Both the position numbers and the translations under genes were made by a program. Of a DNA stretch of 64,000 bases, positions 22,872 through 34,474 are shown in pieces. Origin of the DNA: Eucalyptus grandis (Eukaryota; Streptophyta; Magnoliopsida; Myrtales; Myrtaceae); the NCBI RefSeq assembly GCF_016545825.1, contig NC_052614.1, forward strand, positions 28,049,669 through 28,113,668, read 5' to 3'. The notes below the pieces were generated by a model. The model saw only the letters and a list, made by a program, of their open reading frames with translations. It was not told where the DNA came from and ran no database searches. Every line of letters starts with the position of its first letter. The stretch's first letter is position 1.

Positions 22872-23394
22872 GTCCCCGTCAAGCCCCGAGATCATCGGAA
22901 GACGGCGCTAACGACGACGACAACAACAACATCAAGAGGCCTACCTTGAGCAATGACCATCGGAAATCACCCTCTTCACCCTCTCGGTCTCTTCCTTTAA
23001 AGAGCAACCAACGAGCGATTCCTTCCCCTCAAGGACGACGCCCCCGTTCCTCTCCGTTGGTCGCTTCCCCGACCAAAATTCTCGCTGGACGATCGCCGCT
23101 ACTGCAATGTTTGTCTCTGCTGTACGAGTGTCCTTCCTCACTCGTCTCCGCGAGGGTGAAGAAAAATTGGGGAAAGAAAGAAAAGGGGGGATCCGGCTGA
23201 AGAGGGAAAAGAACTGGACCAAGACAAAATAAAAGAAATGGGTTGAGGAGAGAAAATAAGGGAGACAGCTAAAGCCCGACCCAAACAAGCCTGGTAGAAC
23301 TGGCTCAATTACTTTTTTTTTTCTTTACTATTATATTTTTTGTTGTATTCTCATAAGTGACAACCTACTAGACCGGCGAAATCATGTGTCAACA
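22872..23394. other. Right end of the composite insertion
   Basis: Open frames on both strands (22941-23288, 22946-23200) are basic and low in complexity and show no domain. The segment ends GTGTCAACA at the boundary defined by the 33-kb paralog. Confidence 0.45.
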
Positions 23395-24130
23395 GTCATG
23401 ATCAAACTGACTTTTTTTTTGGAGTTACTTTATTTTGTTCTATTATTAGTCAAAAGCAACGAGAAAAATAAATTAAAGAAAGCTTGCTTGGCGACCAATT
23501 TAGGTTACTTTTCAATTTAACTAGACATGCATCTTGTTGGAAGAGTCGGTAATACAGTTATTCGAAAATTTGTTAATTTATCGTCATTAGGTTTGATCAT
23601 TAGCTTATGTAATTAAAAAATTACATATACGGAAAATGAAATAGAATCTTTTACATACTATTTGTTTATGTTGGTTCTTTTGTCTTCCAAAAAATAAAGT
23701 GATAAGTGGCCAAAAGGAAAAGGATAAAGATAATGTTATAAAGAAATGAAAAGGAAAAGGAAAATAAAAAATTAAAGATGAAAGTGGGATATATGTCAGT
23801 TTAAGAGGGGCCATGTGTCAAACTTCACATAGGCCTTTTGATTTGCACCAAATAACTATATAGTACTAGATCAAATTAAATCAGATTAGATTATACTACA
23901 AAATAAAATAATAAACGAAACAACCCAAGCTTGAATCAAAAGAACTAATTCTAAATTATTATCACTTATTTCAAAAGAGAAAGCGTAGTTATATAATTAT
24001 TATCTTTTTTGGAATTAGTAGTCGGATGTATTCTCCCCTTTCTTCCTTAAGGATTTTCTGGCCAAATCTTCCTTAAGCGTTGAAAAAAATATAAATCTTA
24101 TAGAAAGATCACTTCTAAGTTCTAAGGTGG
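23395..24130. repeat. Right half of the split paralogous segment (counterpart 32966-33640)
   Basis: It follows 32966-33640 in order: GGAGTT-CTTTATT, AAGCTTG/AAGCTGG-TTG, AATTTAGGT, GTTTATGTTGG and GTGGGATAT-TGTCA. With 4440-5199 it rebuilds one segment once 5200-23394 is removed. Confidence 0.75.
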
Positions 24131-24404
24131 TCAAATGAAGGAAAATGGCTGCTTATACCGAGCTGGATAAGGATGTATTATGGTCTACACTACAAATGAA
24201 TATTTATGTCAATCCATATCAATTAAGTTGTCGATGTCAATAAGTATATGGAATAGATGCTCATACAAGTTACTATAATATTCTTTTTTCACAAACCATA
24301 CACATTTTCAAGAAAAAGGAAAATGAAAATTGGAAAGCGTTTTCAAGTTAAAAATATTTTCAAAAATGAAATGGCTAGTCTCCACATAATCTCATGAAAA
24401 AAGA
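24131..24404. other. Short spacer
   Basis: AT-rich, no recognisable gene. Confidence 0.4.
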
Positions 24405-24870
24405 TCAAGAAGACACTATAGGCATGCTAAAGTTAAAGGGGAGAAAATAAACAAATTTACCAATATATATTCCTTCGAGCCTCAAAATTCCGGATTTGCT
24501 GATCTTACAAGCTTGCTCAAGTGCTAGAGTGCGAGACATCTTCTCAAGCTTTTTCTTAAAGTTGGAAAGGATCATCTTTTCACTAAGGACCGGGAAAACC
24601 ATTATAAAAAAAAAAAAAAAAAAAATAGACTTCATCAAGTTCTTCAAGTTGGACAGATCACATGAACTTCCCCAGGAGCTACAGCCTTTGATCCAAAGAA
24701 TTTCTAGAGATTCTAGTCTATCAAGACCTTGAATGTCAACCAATTTTGGGTTGTGCCATAACTCACACTCTTTACGATTTTTCAAGTCAGGGAAGTTGAG
24801 TAATGTTTGAAGGGAGCGACACTTGGCAATATACAAGAGCTGTAGATTTTCCAAATTGGAAATGATCCAT
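24405..24870 (-). pseudogene. TNL leucine-rich-repeat relic 1
   Basis: The minus frame starts ENLQLLYIAKCRSLQTL and goes on with LVDIQGLDRLESLEILWI, the irregular LRR pattern (LxxLxxLxIxxC) of the C-terminal LRRs of plant TNLs. A poly-A/poly-T run at 24604-24625 interrupts it and may mark a small retroposition scar or an intron. Downstream KSGILRLEGI resembles 27085-27150. No NB-ARC is nearby, so this is an isolated relic. Confidence 0.7.
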
Positions 24871-25146
24871 GCGCGGGCCGGGCATCACATTTTCGTAGGC
24901 GTGACCGGCGTGAGGAGGAAGAAGACCCGTGCTCAAGTTGGGTCAAAATGAAGGGAGATGGGCCAGCCCACGTGAAAAGAAGAAAGGAAGGAAGAAGAGA
25001 GAGAAAAAGAGGTGGGTCTGGCTTGCGCGGGGAGAAAGGAAGAAAGGGGAAAAAGGAGGGCCAGGTAGGGGATTTTTTTTTTTTTTTTTTTACGATTATA
25101 ATTTTTAATAATAATGATATATTTTCTCTTTTTTTCTCTTCTTTTT

Positions 25147-25375
25147 TTTTGAAAAATTTAATAATTACCATTAGTAATACAAATATTCCTAATGCTAATA
25201 CCGATGCAATTTAGTTAAAATTATTTTTTTGTCTATGGTTTAAAAATTAATTACTAATTTTCTATGTGATTAAATTCTAAGTAAAAAGGCCAATTTTATG
25301 TGTCAACATGCAATTTACCACAATGAGAGATTGACACATAGACAAGGCATCTTTGAGCAGGTCATATCGGTTTTA
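25147..25375. repeat. LTR-like repeat, copy 1 (copy 2 at 36640-36860)
   Basis: AATAATTACCATTAGTAAT, ATTCCTAATGCTAAT, GTCAACATGCAATT and GAGAGATTGACACATAGACA occur in the same order in both copies. The GGGCC-rich, A/G-rich stretch before copy 1 (24870-25072) resembles the gypsy-type LTR-like stretch 37755-37900. Probably pieces of one gypsy LTR family. Confidence 0.7.
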
Positions 25376-27084
25376 TACAATTGGGGATGGATAATTAGTG
25401 TAGTCCGGTATTGTAATAGCCATCTTAGGCATAGAGAGGTTGTTTAAACATGCTCTATAAATAGGACTTTACAGCGCGTCTCCGTCTTCTAAACCACTGA
25501 AGAGACCCTACAATTGAAAATGAAGAAAGTAATGTTTGGACAAGAAAAGTCATCTCCCACGTCGCATGCCCATCAAAGCCCATTCCTACGATGTTGTACT
25601 AGATGCCATGGATCATAATACTTAAATAGAGAAATGGTTATTTGAATTGTTATGATCACGTGTTTTTCCTGAGGGGAATCTCGGGAGCAAGAAATTTATG
25701 GGCTTCGATAATCACCAGATATGCCTCGTAAGACTACCCCGTTTAGTAAGGACGTGCTAGAATTCCTGAGTTATTATCTATGTTAAAAAAGGAAAAATGC
25801 AGTCGAGAGATGCGAATGCAGTACGGATGTGCCGCGGCTTTCTGGATCCTGCTTCTGAACAACTTCCTTCTGTTTTCGTCGTAGCTGCGTCTGCTACCAA
25901 CAAAGATTTTGACAAAAGATGTGTATTTCATGGGAAATTCAGTTTCTGTTTCCGATTTCCATGGCTGGCGTGGAGCCCACCAGAGTCAAGTGGATCTAAT
26001 TTAGCAGAGTTCGAAGTCGAAGTCGAAGTCTAAGGAGCAATACAAAACAATCTACCGTGTCGACACCAATGAACTAAACTATACGAAACAAAAGGAAAAG
26101 GGTGATTAGTCCAAGTCAATGGTCAGGATCAGCGTGCTGCGTGTTGCGTTTCCTCCTGTTTAACCTTTTTTGTGCCATTGTCATCCAAAAAGAGTCGATG
26201 TCATCCATCGCTGATTAGCTCACTGCGAACCAGGAGATGCCGTCCGATTCACCCATGAGGCATTTGCTCTCAACGAAGAGTCACTTTTAGTATTCCCTAG
26301 TCCAGACATAACGGAAAAGCCGACTGAATGATTATCATCACGCGGACATTGAAAAATTGAAGCTGTAAGTCAAAGTTTCCCCTATATATATATTGGTCGA
26401 GCGAATTGCTTTTACAAATGAGCCGTTTACAATTAATGCCATACCTTATTCACAAGAAAGAAGCTTGTCTTTTTTTTTTTTTTTACATAATTAAGTGTAT
26501 CATCAATCTACTCATTATTGGCCTTTCCATAACCCAAACTGTGAACAAAATGAATGAACAATCGTTGTCACCTTCTCTGGCGAACTCCAAGACATTATTG
26601 TGACGATCCAAAAGTCTTCTAAGGGATCATCCCCAGAAAGGATCCTTTCTGAGGTCTCCCAGCTCTACAAACGTTGTCAGGTATGCGACTAAAATGATCG
26701 ATTTCTTAAAGGTCTATTTTAGAGTCATTGTCAACCTTTTATAATAAATCAGATAAGTTAGAGAAAATGATTCTTGATATTTTCTCGGCGCCGATCGCAA
26801 AAATTTCTGTATAAGTATGGGCTAACACTAATGACATAAACGGAAGAAAGAAACAGGCTGGCATATAATATGAGACAATGTATGATGGTCCAAGTACGGC
26901 AATGACTTGGGCTTTGCATTTGTAGGCCTTGTTCCACTGGTGTTGTTGATGTGTGGAGAATGTGTTCAGATGCATTGGCTACTTCTAGTGATCTGGCCAG
27001 GAGGGTCACTCGAAGGGGGCAACGCCGGGGGAATGGAGGAAATTATAGAGCATTTGTTTTTGTTATGCAATTGTTGACAACTTC
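25376..27084. other. Intergenic, with a repeat shared with 29 kb
   Basis: 26155-26395 matches 29390-29610 (shared CCATCGCTGAT, TCCAGACA and ATCATCAC words in order) and 26690-26790 matches 29620-29672 joined to 30389-30420. The frame at 25797-26033 has no domain. I see no gene. Confidence 0.55.
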
Positions 27085-28480
27085 CTCCAAGCCTCAAAAT
27101 TCAGGATTTGCTAATCTTACAAGCTTCTTCAATTGCTAGAGTGCGCTTAGAGATACTTGTCTTCCTCTCGCCGAATCTGTCGACAAAACAGCAATCCCAT
27201 TTCTTCAACTTCTTCCAGTTGGATAGATCAAGAAGGCATAGCAAGGAATTGCTACGTAAATGTTAATACCTTCCCGTGACTTTAATATGTCAAGATCTTG
27301 CATCTCGACCAATTTTGGACAATCCCATAGTACAAGGTCCTTGAGATTCTTAAAGACAGGAAGATTGCAATTGTTAACTGTAAGTATCCTCAAACTAGAG
27401 GGGAGTTGTCCAATCTGGCGCAGATTCTTGAAGTTGATGAGTTCAAGTTCTTTTAGACAGCAAAGGCAACCAAAAATATGAGCTCACACTCGTGATCCTT
27501 GAAAGGTTTTTCTTTTATCAGATTCCTCAGAAGTTCCAATATACAAAATGCATTGTCAATTCTTACTTTTGTAAAAGCAATGGGTCATGCGCTGATTGAT
27601 TAGCTCACAAGGTTGGAGAACACTGGAGCTTTTTTTGCGGCTCTTGGGGACAAACATTTACTTACCAACACACCTCGCGGTGGACGAGTCAGTTCACGCT
27701 TCAACCCCTCATCCGGGAGGGTAGAGGTTCGAAACTTCGTGCCCCCATTGCGTGACTTAAGTGGGGTGCCGTGGGAGGTGGGTCCCCACGCTAGTGCCCC
27801 CAGGGTTTACGTCGCCGGCTGCCGGCTGTAAGGTGGTTCCCGGGTCATAAAAAAAAAAGAAAAGAAAAACATAGACTTACCAAATTCTAGGGAAGTTTTA
27901 GTACATTCTCCATATGAGTTTGCATTAATTTCAAGATCTCCCAAAAAGGTAGTCTCACAATATCACAAGGAATTATCTCTAGCCACTTGCAGCCCTCTCC
28001 ATAGATCTCTTCAAGTTTCTCCAACATTCCAATTGTCTCGGGTAACTTTTGCATGTGACTTTTATTCATCTTCAACACTTTCAAGCTCTTTAGATTGACA
28101 ATGGTATTTTGCAACTCTACAATGCATTTTTTTGAGACATCCAACTCAACTAAACTTTTTAACATTCCAATTGAGTCGGGAAGTTTCGTCAGCTTGATGG
28201 CTTCACGAATGACCAAGCGCTCAAGATTTACAAGTGCTCTGATTGAGCTTGGGACTTGACTAATACTTCCTTTTTTGAGATGGTTACCTATCAGCAACTT
28301 AGTCAATGCTCCTAGACAACCTAATTCAACAAGCAGCTCTTCGAGTCATTAACATCCATTTAAATTCAAGTGCTTCAGATGTTTTAGATGACCAATGGAT
28401 CGACCAATGCATGACAAATTCGTACACCCTCCACAATTAATATGCAGAGATATCAGGAGTTGTTTTTAACGTGGGGGCAC
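27085..28480 (-). pseudogene. TNL leucine-rich-repeat relic 2, with a SINE inside
   Basis: Right to left, 28310-28480 encodes SCIGRSIGHLKHLKHLNLNG, then 27887-28306 encodes LRRs (SSIRALVNLERLVI, IGMLKSLVELDVS, NLKSLKVLKM, IGMLEKLEEIYG), ending at a good GTAAGTC donor at 27882. After the SINE-bearing intron, 27205-27393 encodes LRILTVNNCNL and FKNLKDLVLWDCPKLVEM. A stop/frameshift near 28340 and the missing NB-ARC mark it as a relic. It parallels relic 1 and the TNL at 50.8-64 kb, on the same strand. Confidence 0.75.
27669..27866 (+). mobile_element. tRNA-derived SINE, 198 bp
   Basis: The element is bounded by a 17-base direct repeat with two mismatches, AAACATTTACTTACCAA (27652-27668) and AAACATAGACTTACCAA (27867-27883). 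A B box GGTTCGAAAC is at 27726-27735 and an A-box-like TGGACGAGTCAG about 33 bases before it, the spacing of a tRNA promoter. The 3' end is an A-rich tail after GGGTCAT. Its body is GC-rich, in contrast to its surroundings. Inserted in an intron of relic 2, next to the donor. Confidence 0.8.
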
Positions 28481-29389
28481 TTTGACAAATTAAAGGACTT
28501 CCAATCTTGTAGCCACTTGTCATATGATTGTATATATTCAACAAGATTGATTTATGGAATTTTTGTGAGACAAGCAAATATATATACTAATGAAGCATTC
28601 CACCAAAGTATCTATATAAATATTTTGGGTATATGCATTCCTCTATAATCTGAGCTGAAATCGCTTTTTGTCTCATTTTTAGATTTCTTCCAATATTGTG
28701 CTCGATAACAATAAAAGAAAATAGATATATATAAATATATATTAAATTTATATTATAAGATAGAATTATGTTTGAATATATAAATAATAATATTAAATTT
28801 AAAACTAAATTATTTTTATTTTCGTTAGTTTGAATTTCTTATATTAAAATATATATTATATATATTGAAATATACTTTTAATTATAGAAATTTAAGAAGT
28901 TTGTTATTCGGGAAAAATAAATTTCCTATTATAATATTAGAAATTCTATCCATCTTTATATTACATTCTCCATGAGAAAATTTTATATGGGTTATGTTCT
29001 TCTTATATCTAACTTTTATCATGTCTTGAATAGACACCAAACACGGTCCTATACTAAATTTTATCTTGATTATCAAACACAGCCTCAAGATTATGCATAT
29101 ATCTCCTTTGATTTAGCATATCCTTGATTGATCATATTCAATATTATATTTATCTCGTTACCTTAATAGCTATCTCATATAGCCTATAAATAGACTAATG
29201 TAATATTCATTATAATATATGAAAGTACAAAGAAATTCCAATATTCCTATCTTCCACATATTATTTTATTTATTTAACTAGTGAAGCAAATTTGCAACGA
29301 TTAGAGTGGTTATGATCGGCTTGCTATGCATTACAAATTCTTCTATTTTACCTTTCTCTTTGGGACAATATTATAATTTATACTGCATT
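28481..29389. other. AT-rich spacer
   Basis: No gene recognised. 29090-29285 (TATAAATAGACTAATGTAAT and a pyrimidine-rich tail) has the look of a solo LTR, but I cannot define its ends. Confidence 0.35.
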
Positions 29390-29672
29390 TATTAACCTCT
29401 TTCACACCATTATCATCCGGTAAGACTCGATATCGTCCATCGCTGATCAGTCCATTGTGAACCATGAATTGCCGTCAAATTCACCGACAACATGGACGAC
29501 AATGTTACATGTATCGTACACCTTACGTCCAGACACAAATGGAAAGCCAACTAAAATCATCATCACCACGCGTAAATTGAAATATTGAAGCTATAAATTA
29601 AAGTGTCCGGTCTACAACTAAAATGTTCAATTTTTATAAGGTTTAAGTTAAAGTCACTATCGACCTTTCATA
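29390..29672. repeat. Counterpart of 26155-26395 and 26690-26760
   Basis: Same order of blocks as the 26-kb copy. The copy here is split by the element at 29682-30379, whose empty site is seen at 26745-26760. Confidence 0.65.
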
Positions 29673-29681
29673 ATAAAGTTA

Positions 29682-30379
29682 GGGATATGTTCACTGTAAA
29701 TTTTGAAATTTGTCATGAAAGTACAATTAATCTTAAAATTTTTAGAAAGTGTGATTAAGTCTTAAAATTTGTCAAATTTGTATAATCGAGTCTTTTCATT
29801 AACTCTATCTTATTTAGTTAATGACAAATCCTAATATGGCTTTTTTATTACATTCTCTCTCCTACGTGACAATGACGTGACCAAAACAAGAAAGATAAGC
29901 TCAAAACAACATTATTTTGATCCAAATTTGATTTTTAGTATAAATATTAATTACATTAAATTAAAAAATCAACTGAATTTTAGTGGCTAGGTCCTGGCGA
30001 CCTTGACCAACCTTCGCCTCACCATCACCAGCCCTTTTCGATGATGGTAGGGCAACAACAACATCGGTGGAGAGGGTGATGAGGGCCCCACAGTTTGCTG
30101 CATTTGCTGTTTTTATTTTTTTAATTTATTTTTTTTAATTAGATTTTATTACTATTTATACTGAAAATTAAATTTGGATCAAAACAACATCGTTTTGGGG
30201 TCACGTAGGAGAGAGAAAGTAATAAAAAATAATGGCATCATTTTCCGTTAGTAGGAGTTAACAGAAGGACTCGATCACACTAATTTAATAAGTTTTAGAA
30301 TTTAATTATACTTTTTAAAAGTTTTAGAACTTAATTGTACTTTCGTGACAAGTTTTTTGATTTCTAATGAGCATATCCT
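29682..30379. mobile_element. Mutator-like TIR element, 698 bp
   Basis: Long inverted termini start GGGATATGTT at left and AGGATATGCT (complement) at right and extend about 130 bases, including CATGAAAGTACAATTAA and its counterpart. The flanks are ATAAAGTTA (29673-29681) and ATAAATTTA (30380-30388), a 9-bp duplication with one mismatch, as for MULEs. The 26-kb paralog reads ATAAATCAG across the site. The core at 29990-30110 is GC-rich. No transposase. Confidence 0.8.
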
Positions 30380-30576
30380 ATAAATTTAATAAGTTAGAGA
30401 AATTTTTTTCTAGTTCACACTTTTTCTACTCCTCCTTTGGCTTAAATAGTTACTGTTTGGTGGGTTATAGAACAGGCCCTCATTAAATTTGATGAACTCT
30501 TGAAATTTGTGCCAACTATTAAATTTGATGAACTCTTGAAATTTTGACTCTTTTTTTTTTTTTAATTTTATGTTAT

Positions 30577-31250
30577 TGTCAAGACCTACCATTTTCGTCC
30601 AAAGGGGAAACGGCGATTGGTTTAGGGGTATTATATAAAAGAACGGGCTTACACACTTGATTAGGAATGGGCTCTCCCTAGCTCATACCCTGTGCAATGT
30701 TAGAGTGTTCAATATTAGCTCAAATTAATGCCATGAGAATTTTGGGGTCACCTAAAAACCTAGTGAAGCATGAAAGTGTGCAATCAAGAGAACAAAAGAA
30801 ACCCAATGGTAAAGCCTTAAGGGTTTGATCAATGACTTTCCCACAATTTGAGAGAATACTACTCAAAAAGACTATTCTTAAGCTTTTTACGAGGAATTCT
30901 TATTTTTTTTCTATTTTTATTTGAAATTTTCTGAATTTTTGGGAATTTTCGAATTTTATAAATTTTTTCTGTATCTTCTAAATTTTAAATTTTTTTATTC
31001 TAATATTTTTATTTTTTATTAATTTTTTTAAAAAGAAAATCGGATCGGGTCGGGGACCCGGTCCGAACATGGGTCTGACCCAGACCCTAAAGGTGCGGGT
31101 TGGGTCAAGATAACTAATAACAATAAATTATTTTTTGTTTGGGGGTTAAAAATTAATCCATAAATTTCTATGCGATTAAGTTCTAAATAAATACATCAAA
31201 TTTATGGGTTAATAGTTATTCTTCCTACACTCTTTTACTAGTTTGTTAAA
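30577..31250 (+). repeat. Gypsy-type LTR-like fragment
   Basis: Begins TGTCAAGACCTACC and resembles the start of the composite insertion at 5200. Contains a GGGTCGGGGACCCGGTCC stretch typical of plant gypsy LTRs. No polyprotein follows, so it is a solo or broken LTR. Right end uncertain. Confidence 0.45.
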
Positions 31251-31487
31251 TGACCATATGTATTAGATTGATTTATCTAAAGCTTGTCGTGGAAGAAATC
31301 AAATCGATGTTTAATGCCTTAGAGAGAGCGATTGTCGATTAGTAGCACTGTTTGGAACACAAGGTCTACCATGGTTATGTAAAGGAGCATTTATGATTAA
31401 GGTGATATATACAGGTCTTCTTCCTAGGGATTTAGTAGATCTAGGAAAAATTCTATATGTATTCTTTATGAGTTGAACTTAGTAATG

Positions 31488-32336
31488 GAGAAAAGTATCA
31501 AAAAAAGTCATAAATTTATCATATTAGTATCAATTCGGTTATAAATCTTTTAATTTAACCGATTTAGCTCTAAACATATTCGCATTGGTACCAATTCAGT
31601 CAATTTGATTAATTTAGGCAAGAAATTGCTAACGTGGACGTTGGCGATCATAGCATAGCTAATGCTGATATGCACAAATTTTATAATTTTTTATTATTTT
31701 TTGAGAACTTTTTCTTTTCTTTTTCTTTACACTATTGCCCTACAAGGTTACAGGTCAACCATTGCCAACCATAGGCAAGGACTGCAACCCTTCCTCGGTC
31801 CAAGCGAGGGCCAAAACTCTCGCTTGTTGGTTGGTGGGGCCCCATGCCCTTAATGGCCACACACAAAGGTGCAAAGCCCTCACTTGTGGTGAATGAGGCC
31901 TACGATGCCCTCACCCAGACTTGATGAAGGCGTCAAGGTGTTAGGCCCTTGCTAGATCTAGGTGAGGGCCTTCACGCCCTCAACTATGGCTATCGACGCA
32001 TTAAGGCCCTTGCCTAGACCAACTTGTGGCTAGTGATGGTCAACCAATGACCTCACTGGCCAAGAGTGTAAAGAAAAATGATGAATATAAAAGAGAAAAA
32101 AAATAAAAATTCTGAAAAAATATCAAAAAATTATAAAATTTGTTAACATTAGCGTTGGTCATGTCATATAGAACCACTAACATCTACATTAATAATTTTT
32201 AGCTTAAATGGGCTGGATGGATTGAATTAGTGCCAATACGAAAGGGTTTAGAACTAAATTGATCAAATTGAAATGTTTAAGACTAAATTAATATCAATAT
32301 AGTAGGTTTATGATTTTTTTTTTGGATACTTTTTCC
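31488..32336. mobile_element. Mutator-like TIR element, 849 bp, GC-rich cargo
   Basis: The ends GAGAAAAGTATC and (complement) GGAAAAAGTATCC begin long imperfect inverted repeats (AAATTTATCATATTAGTAT against AAACCTACTATATTGATAT). The flanks are TTAGTAATG and CTAGTGATG, 7 of 9 identical. A GC-richer core at 31750-32060 repeats GAGGGC, GGCCCT and CCTCACT words. Confidence 0.75.
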
Positions 32337-32354
32337 CTAGTGATGGTACTACTA

Positions 32355-33640
32355 TTGAACTTAGACAAAATAGATTGTTTACTAATCCTCAATCATATTT
32401 CCTAAATCTACCATTTTGAGATAAAATTTTCCATAAAAATTTTCAGTTCTTCATTAACTAATCAATTCATAAATTTTATTTGCTTTATAGTTATGATAAC
32501 CTTTATTATAAGCTTCGTCCTCATATACCTTTTCTACATTTCTGCTGCATAGGAAATGTTTTATCCTGAAAAGTGATTTCTTTGTTAGGAGAGAGAAAGT
32601 AAGACACCCCCCAAAAAAAACAACAACAAAAAAGAATAAATGTATGTTTTAATATGTCAAATTTGAAGTAGGCTTATGAAATGTGAAAAAAGAGAGTTAA
32701 TGATAGATATAAACAGGTTGATAATGATAATTTTAACTAATGAAAAGGTTATACCTTCGTTTGGTCTTAATTCAAGTAAAGTAAACCCCTCAATTTTGGG
32801 GATTCATTTTTAGATGTCAAATCTGCATTTGATAGGATGAAAAAAGAAGAAGCAAAATTTGCTCTGGATTGACATTAAGATTTTTTATCAAAAAATGGGG
32901 AAAGTTACCCTTGATGCACCTCATTTACTCTCCCCAGGATGCTTTGGTTGCCTGATCTTTGTAGTCATAAACAAAGTGATGCTGTTTTGGAGTTGCTTTA
33001 TTGTAGTATTATAAAAAGGCAACGGGATAGATAAAGTCTAAAAAGCTGGATTGCTGACTAATTTAGGTGCTTTTTATTTTGATTCGATATGCATTTCAAG
33101 AAAAGAGTGGGGAAACATAAGTTAATGAACCTTTGCTAAGTTATCTTCATTTAGGTTCGATGATATGTTTCTATAAATTTTTAGTGAACTGAAATTTACA
33201 CGAAAATGAAAAAAAGAAAAGAAAAAGAATCTTCTGCATACAATGTGTTTATGTTGGCTATGTTGTCTTTCAAAGGATACAATGAGATGTGGCAAAGATA
33301 AATGATAAGGAAAAGAACAATAAAAAGATCAAAGTGGGATATGTGTCAATTGAGAAGAAGGCCATCTATCGACCTCACCGACGCCTCTGGGTTTTGCACC
33401 AAAACACTAATCATATTTCTTTTGATGAGGTTCAACAAGAAAATTAAGATGGACAAAAAAAAAAATGAAACGGTTAAGTTTGAACCAAATGAGCTAATCA
33501 TGAATACTCTAAATAATTATTATTGTTTCCAGAAAAATCGATAATATTGCATCAATCAATTATTTAATCTTCATCCTTTTGAGGAAAGATAGAAATCTCA
33601 TAAAAATCACTTCTAGAAAATATCCAAAATCTTGGTTTTA
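32355..33640. repeat. Uninterrupted copy of the paralogous segment split by the 18.2-kb insertion
   Basis: The left part matches 4440-5199 and the right part matches 23395-24130. The join lies at GTAGTCATAAAC (32961-32972). Its frames code for nothing recognisable (33302-33544 is a random open frame). Confidence 0.75.
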
Positions 33641-33676
33641 TGATCATCGACACTCTTCTTATATAGATTTGATGAC

Positions 33677-34474
33677 AGAAAATTGTCTAAAAAGTTCTAA
33701 ACTCATTGCACTTTTACAAATTAAGTTATAAACCTTTCAATTTTGTCAATTAAATTCTAAACATTTTCACTTTTTGCCAATTAAGTTTATTTGGCCAATT
33801 TTGGCCAAAATTTGCTAACGTGGACGCCGCAGCCGATGTAGACAATTTTTTTAATTTTTAATATTTTTTGATTTTTTAAATTAATTTTTTTATGGTTTTA
33901 ATTTCTTTTTTTCTCTCTCTCTTTTTTCTTTATTATTATTTATTTCCCTTTTTTCTCCAACGACCGGCTAAAGGCCATGACTGGCGGGGATCGGTCTCGA
34001 CGCCCTCACACGAGGTCACCCTTGTTGAGATCTAGCGAGGGGCGACCTCGCCAGCCTCGAGCAAGGCTCACCCTTGCTGGCCTCTGGTGAGGGTGAGCCT
34101 TAATTGAGGACAACGAGGTCGCCCCTCGCCAATTCCTTACGAGGGCGACCTTGCTTGAGGTCGGCGAGGTCGATCCTCACTGACCGTGGCCTTTGGCCAA
34201 TTGCTGGAGGCTGGGCGATTGGTTAGAGGAAGAAAAGGGAAAAGAAAAAAGAAATTTAAAATATAAAACAATTAAAAAATTAGAAATTTTTTAAAAATAA
34301 TAAATTTTATTCATGTTAGTGTCGTTCGTGCCACGTAGGATGGTTGGCATCCATATTAGCGAATTTCGACCAATTTTGACCAAATATACTCATTTGGCGA
34401 AATATTGAAAGGTTTATGACTTAATTGACAACGTTGAAATTGCAATAGGTTTATGACTTTTCGAATAATTTTCC
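33677..34474. mobile_element. Mutator-like TIR element, 798 bp, perfect target duplication
   Basis: AGATTTGATGAC stands on both sides (33665-33676 and 34475-34486), 12 of 12 identical, which includes the 9-bp MULE duplication. The ends are AGAAAATTGTC and (complement) GGAAAATTATTC, continuing as inverted repeats. The core at 33960-34210 is GC-rich with GCGAGG and CCTCGCC words. Same family as 59746-60494. Confidence 0.85.

Larger units (their letters stand above)
5200..23394. mobile_element. 18.2-kb composite insertion with TG...CA ends, nested transposons inside
   Basis: Relative to the uninterrupted paralog at 32355-33640, everything from 5200 to 23394 is extra. The insert begins TGTTGAGACTTACC, ends GTGTCAACA, and is flanked by GTCAC (5195-5199) and GTCAT (23395-23399). 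These are the hallmarks of an LTR-retrotransposon integration with a 5-bp target duplication, one base changed. The left end resembles the LTR-like sequence that starts at 30577. I did not find two matching outer LTRs, and no gypsy-type polyprotein is visible. It may be a large non-autonomous LTR element or several events stacked together. Confidence 0.6.

Noticed and set aside
16097..22876. Target-site duplication of copia-2
   Set aside because: ATCCA and GTCCC differ at three of five positions; no duplication can be claimed.
27590..27625. A-box-like TAGCTCACAAGGTTGGAG as SINE promoter
   Set aside because: It is about 120 bases from the B box and lies outside the target duplication; the A-box-like word at 27681-27692 fits better.
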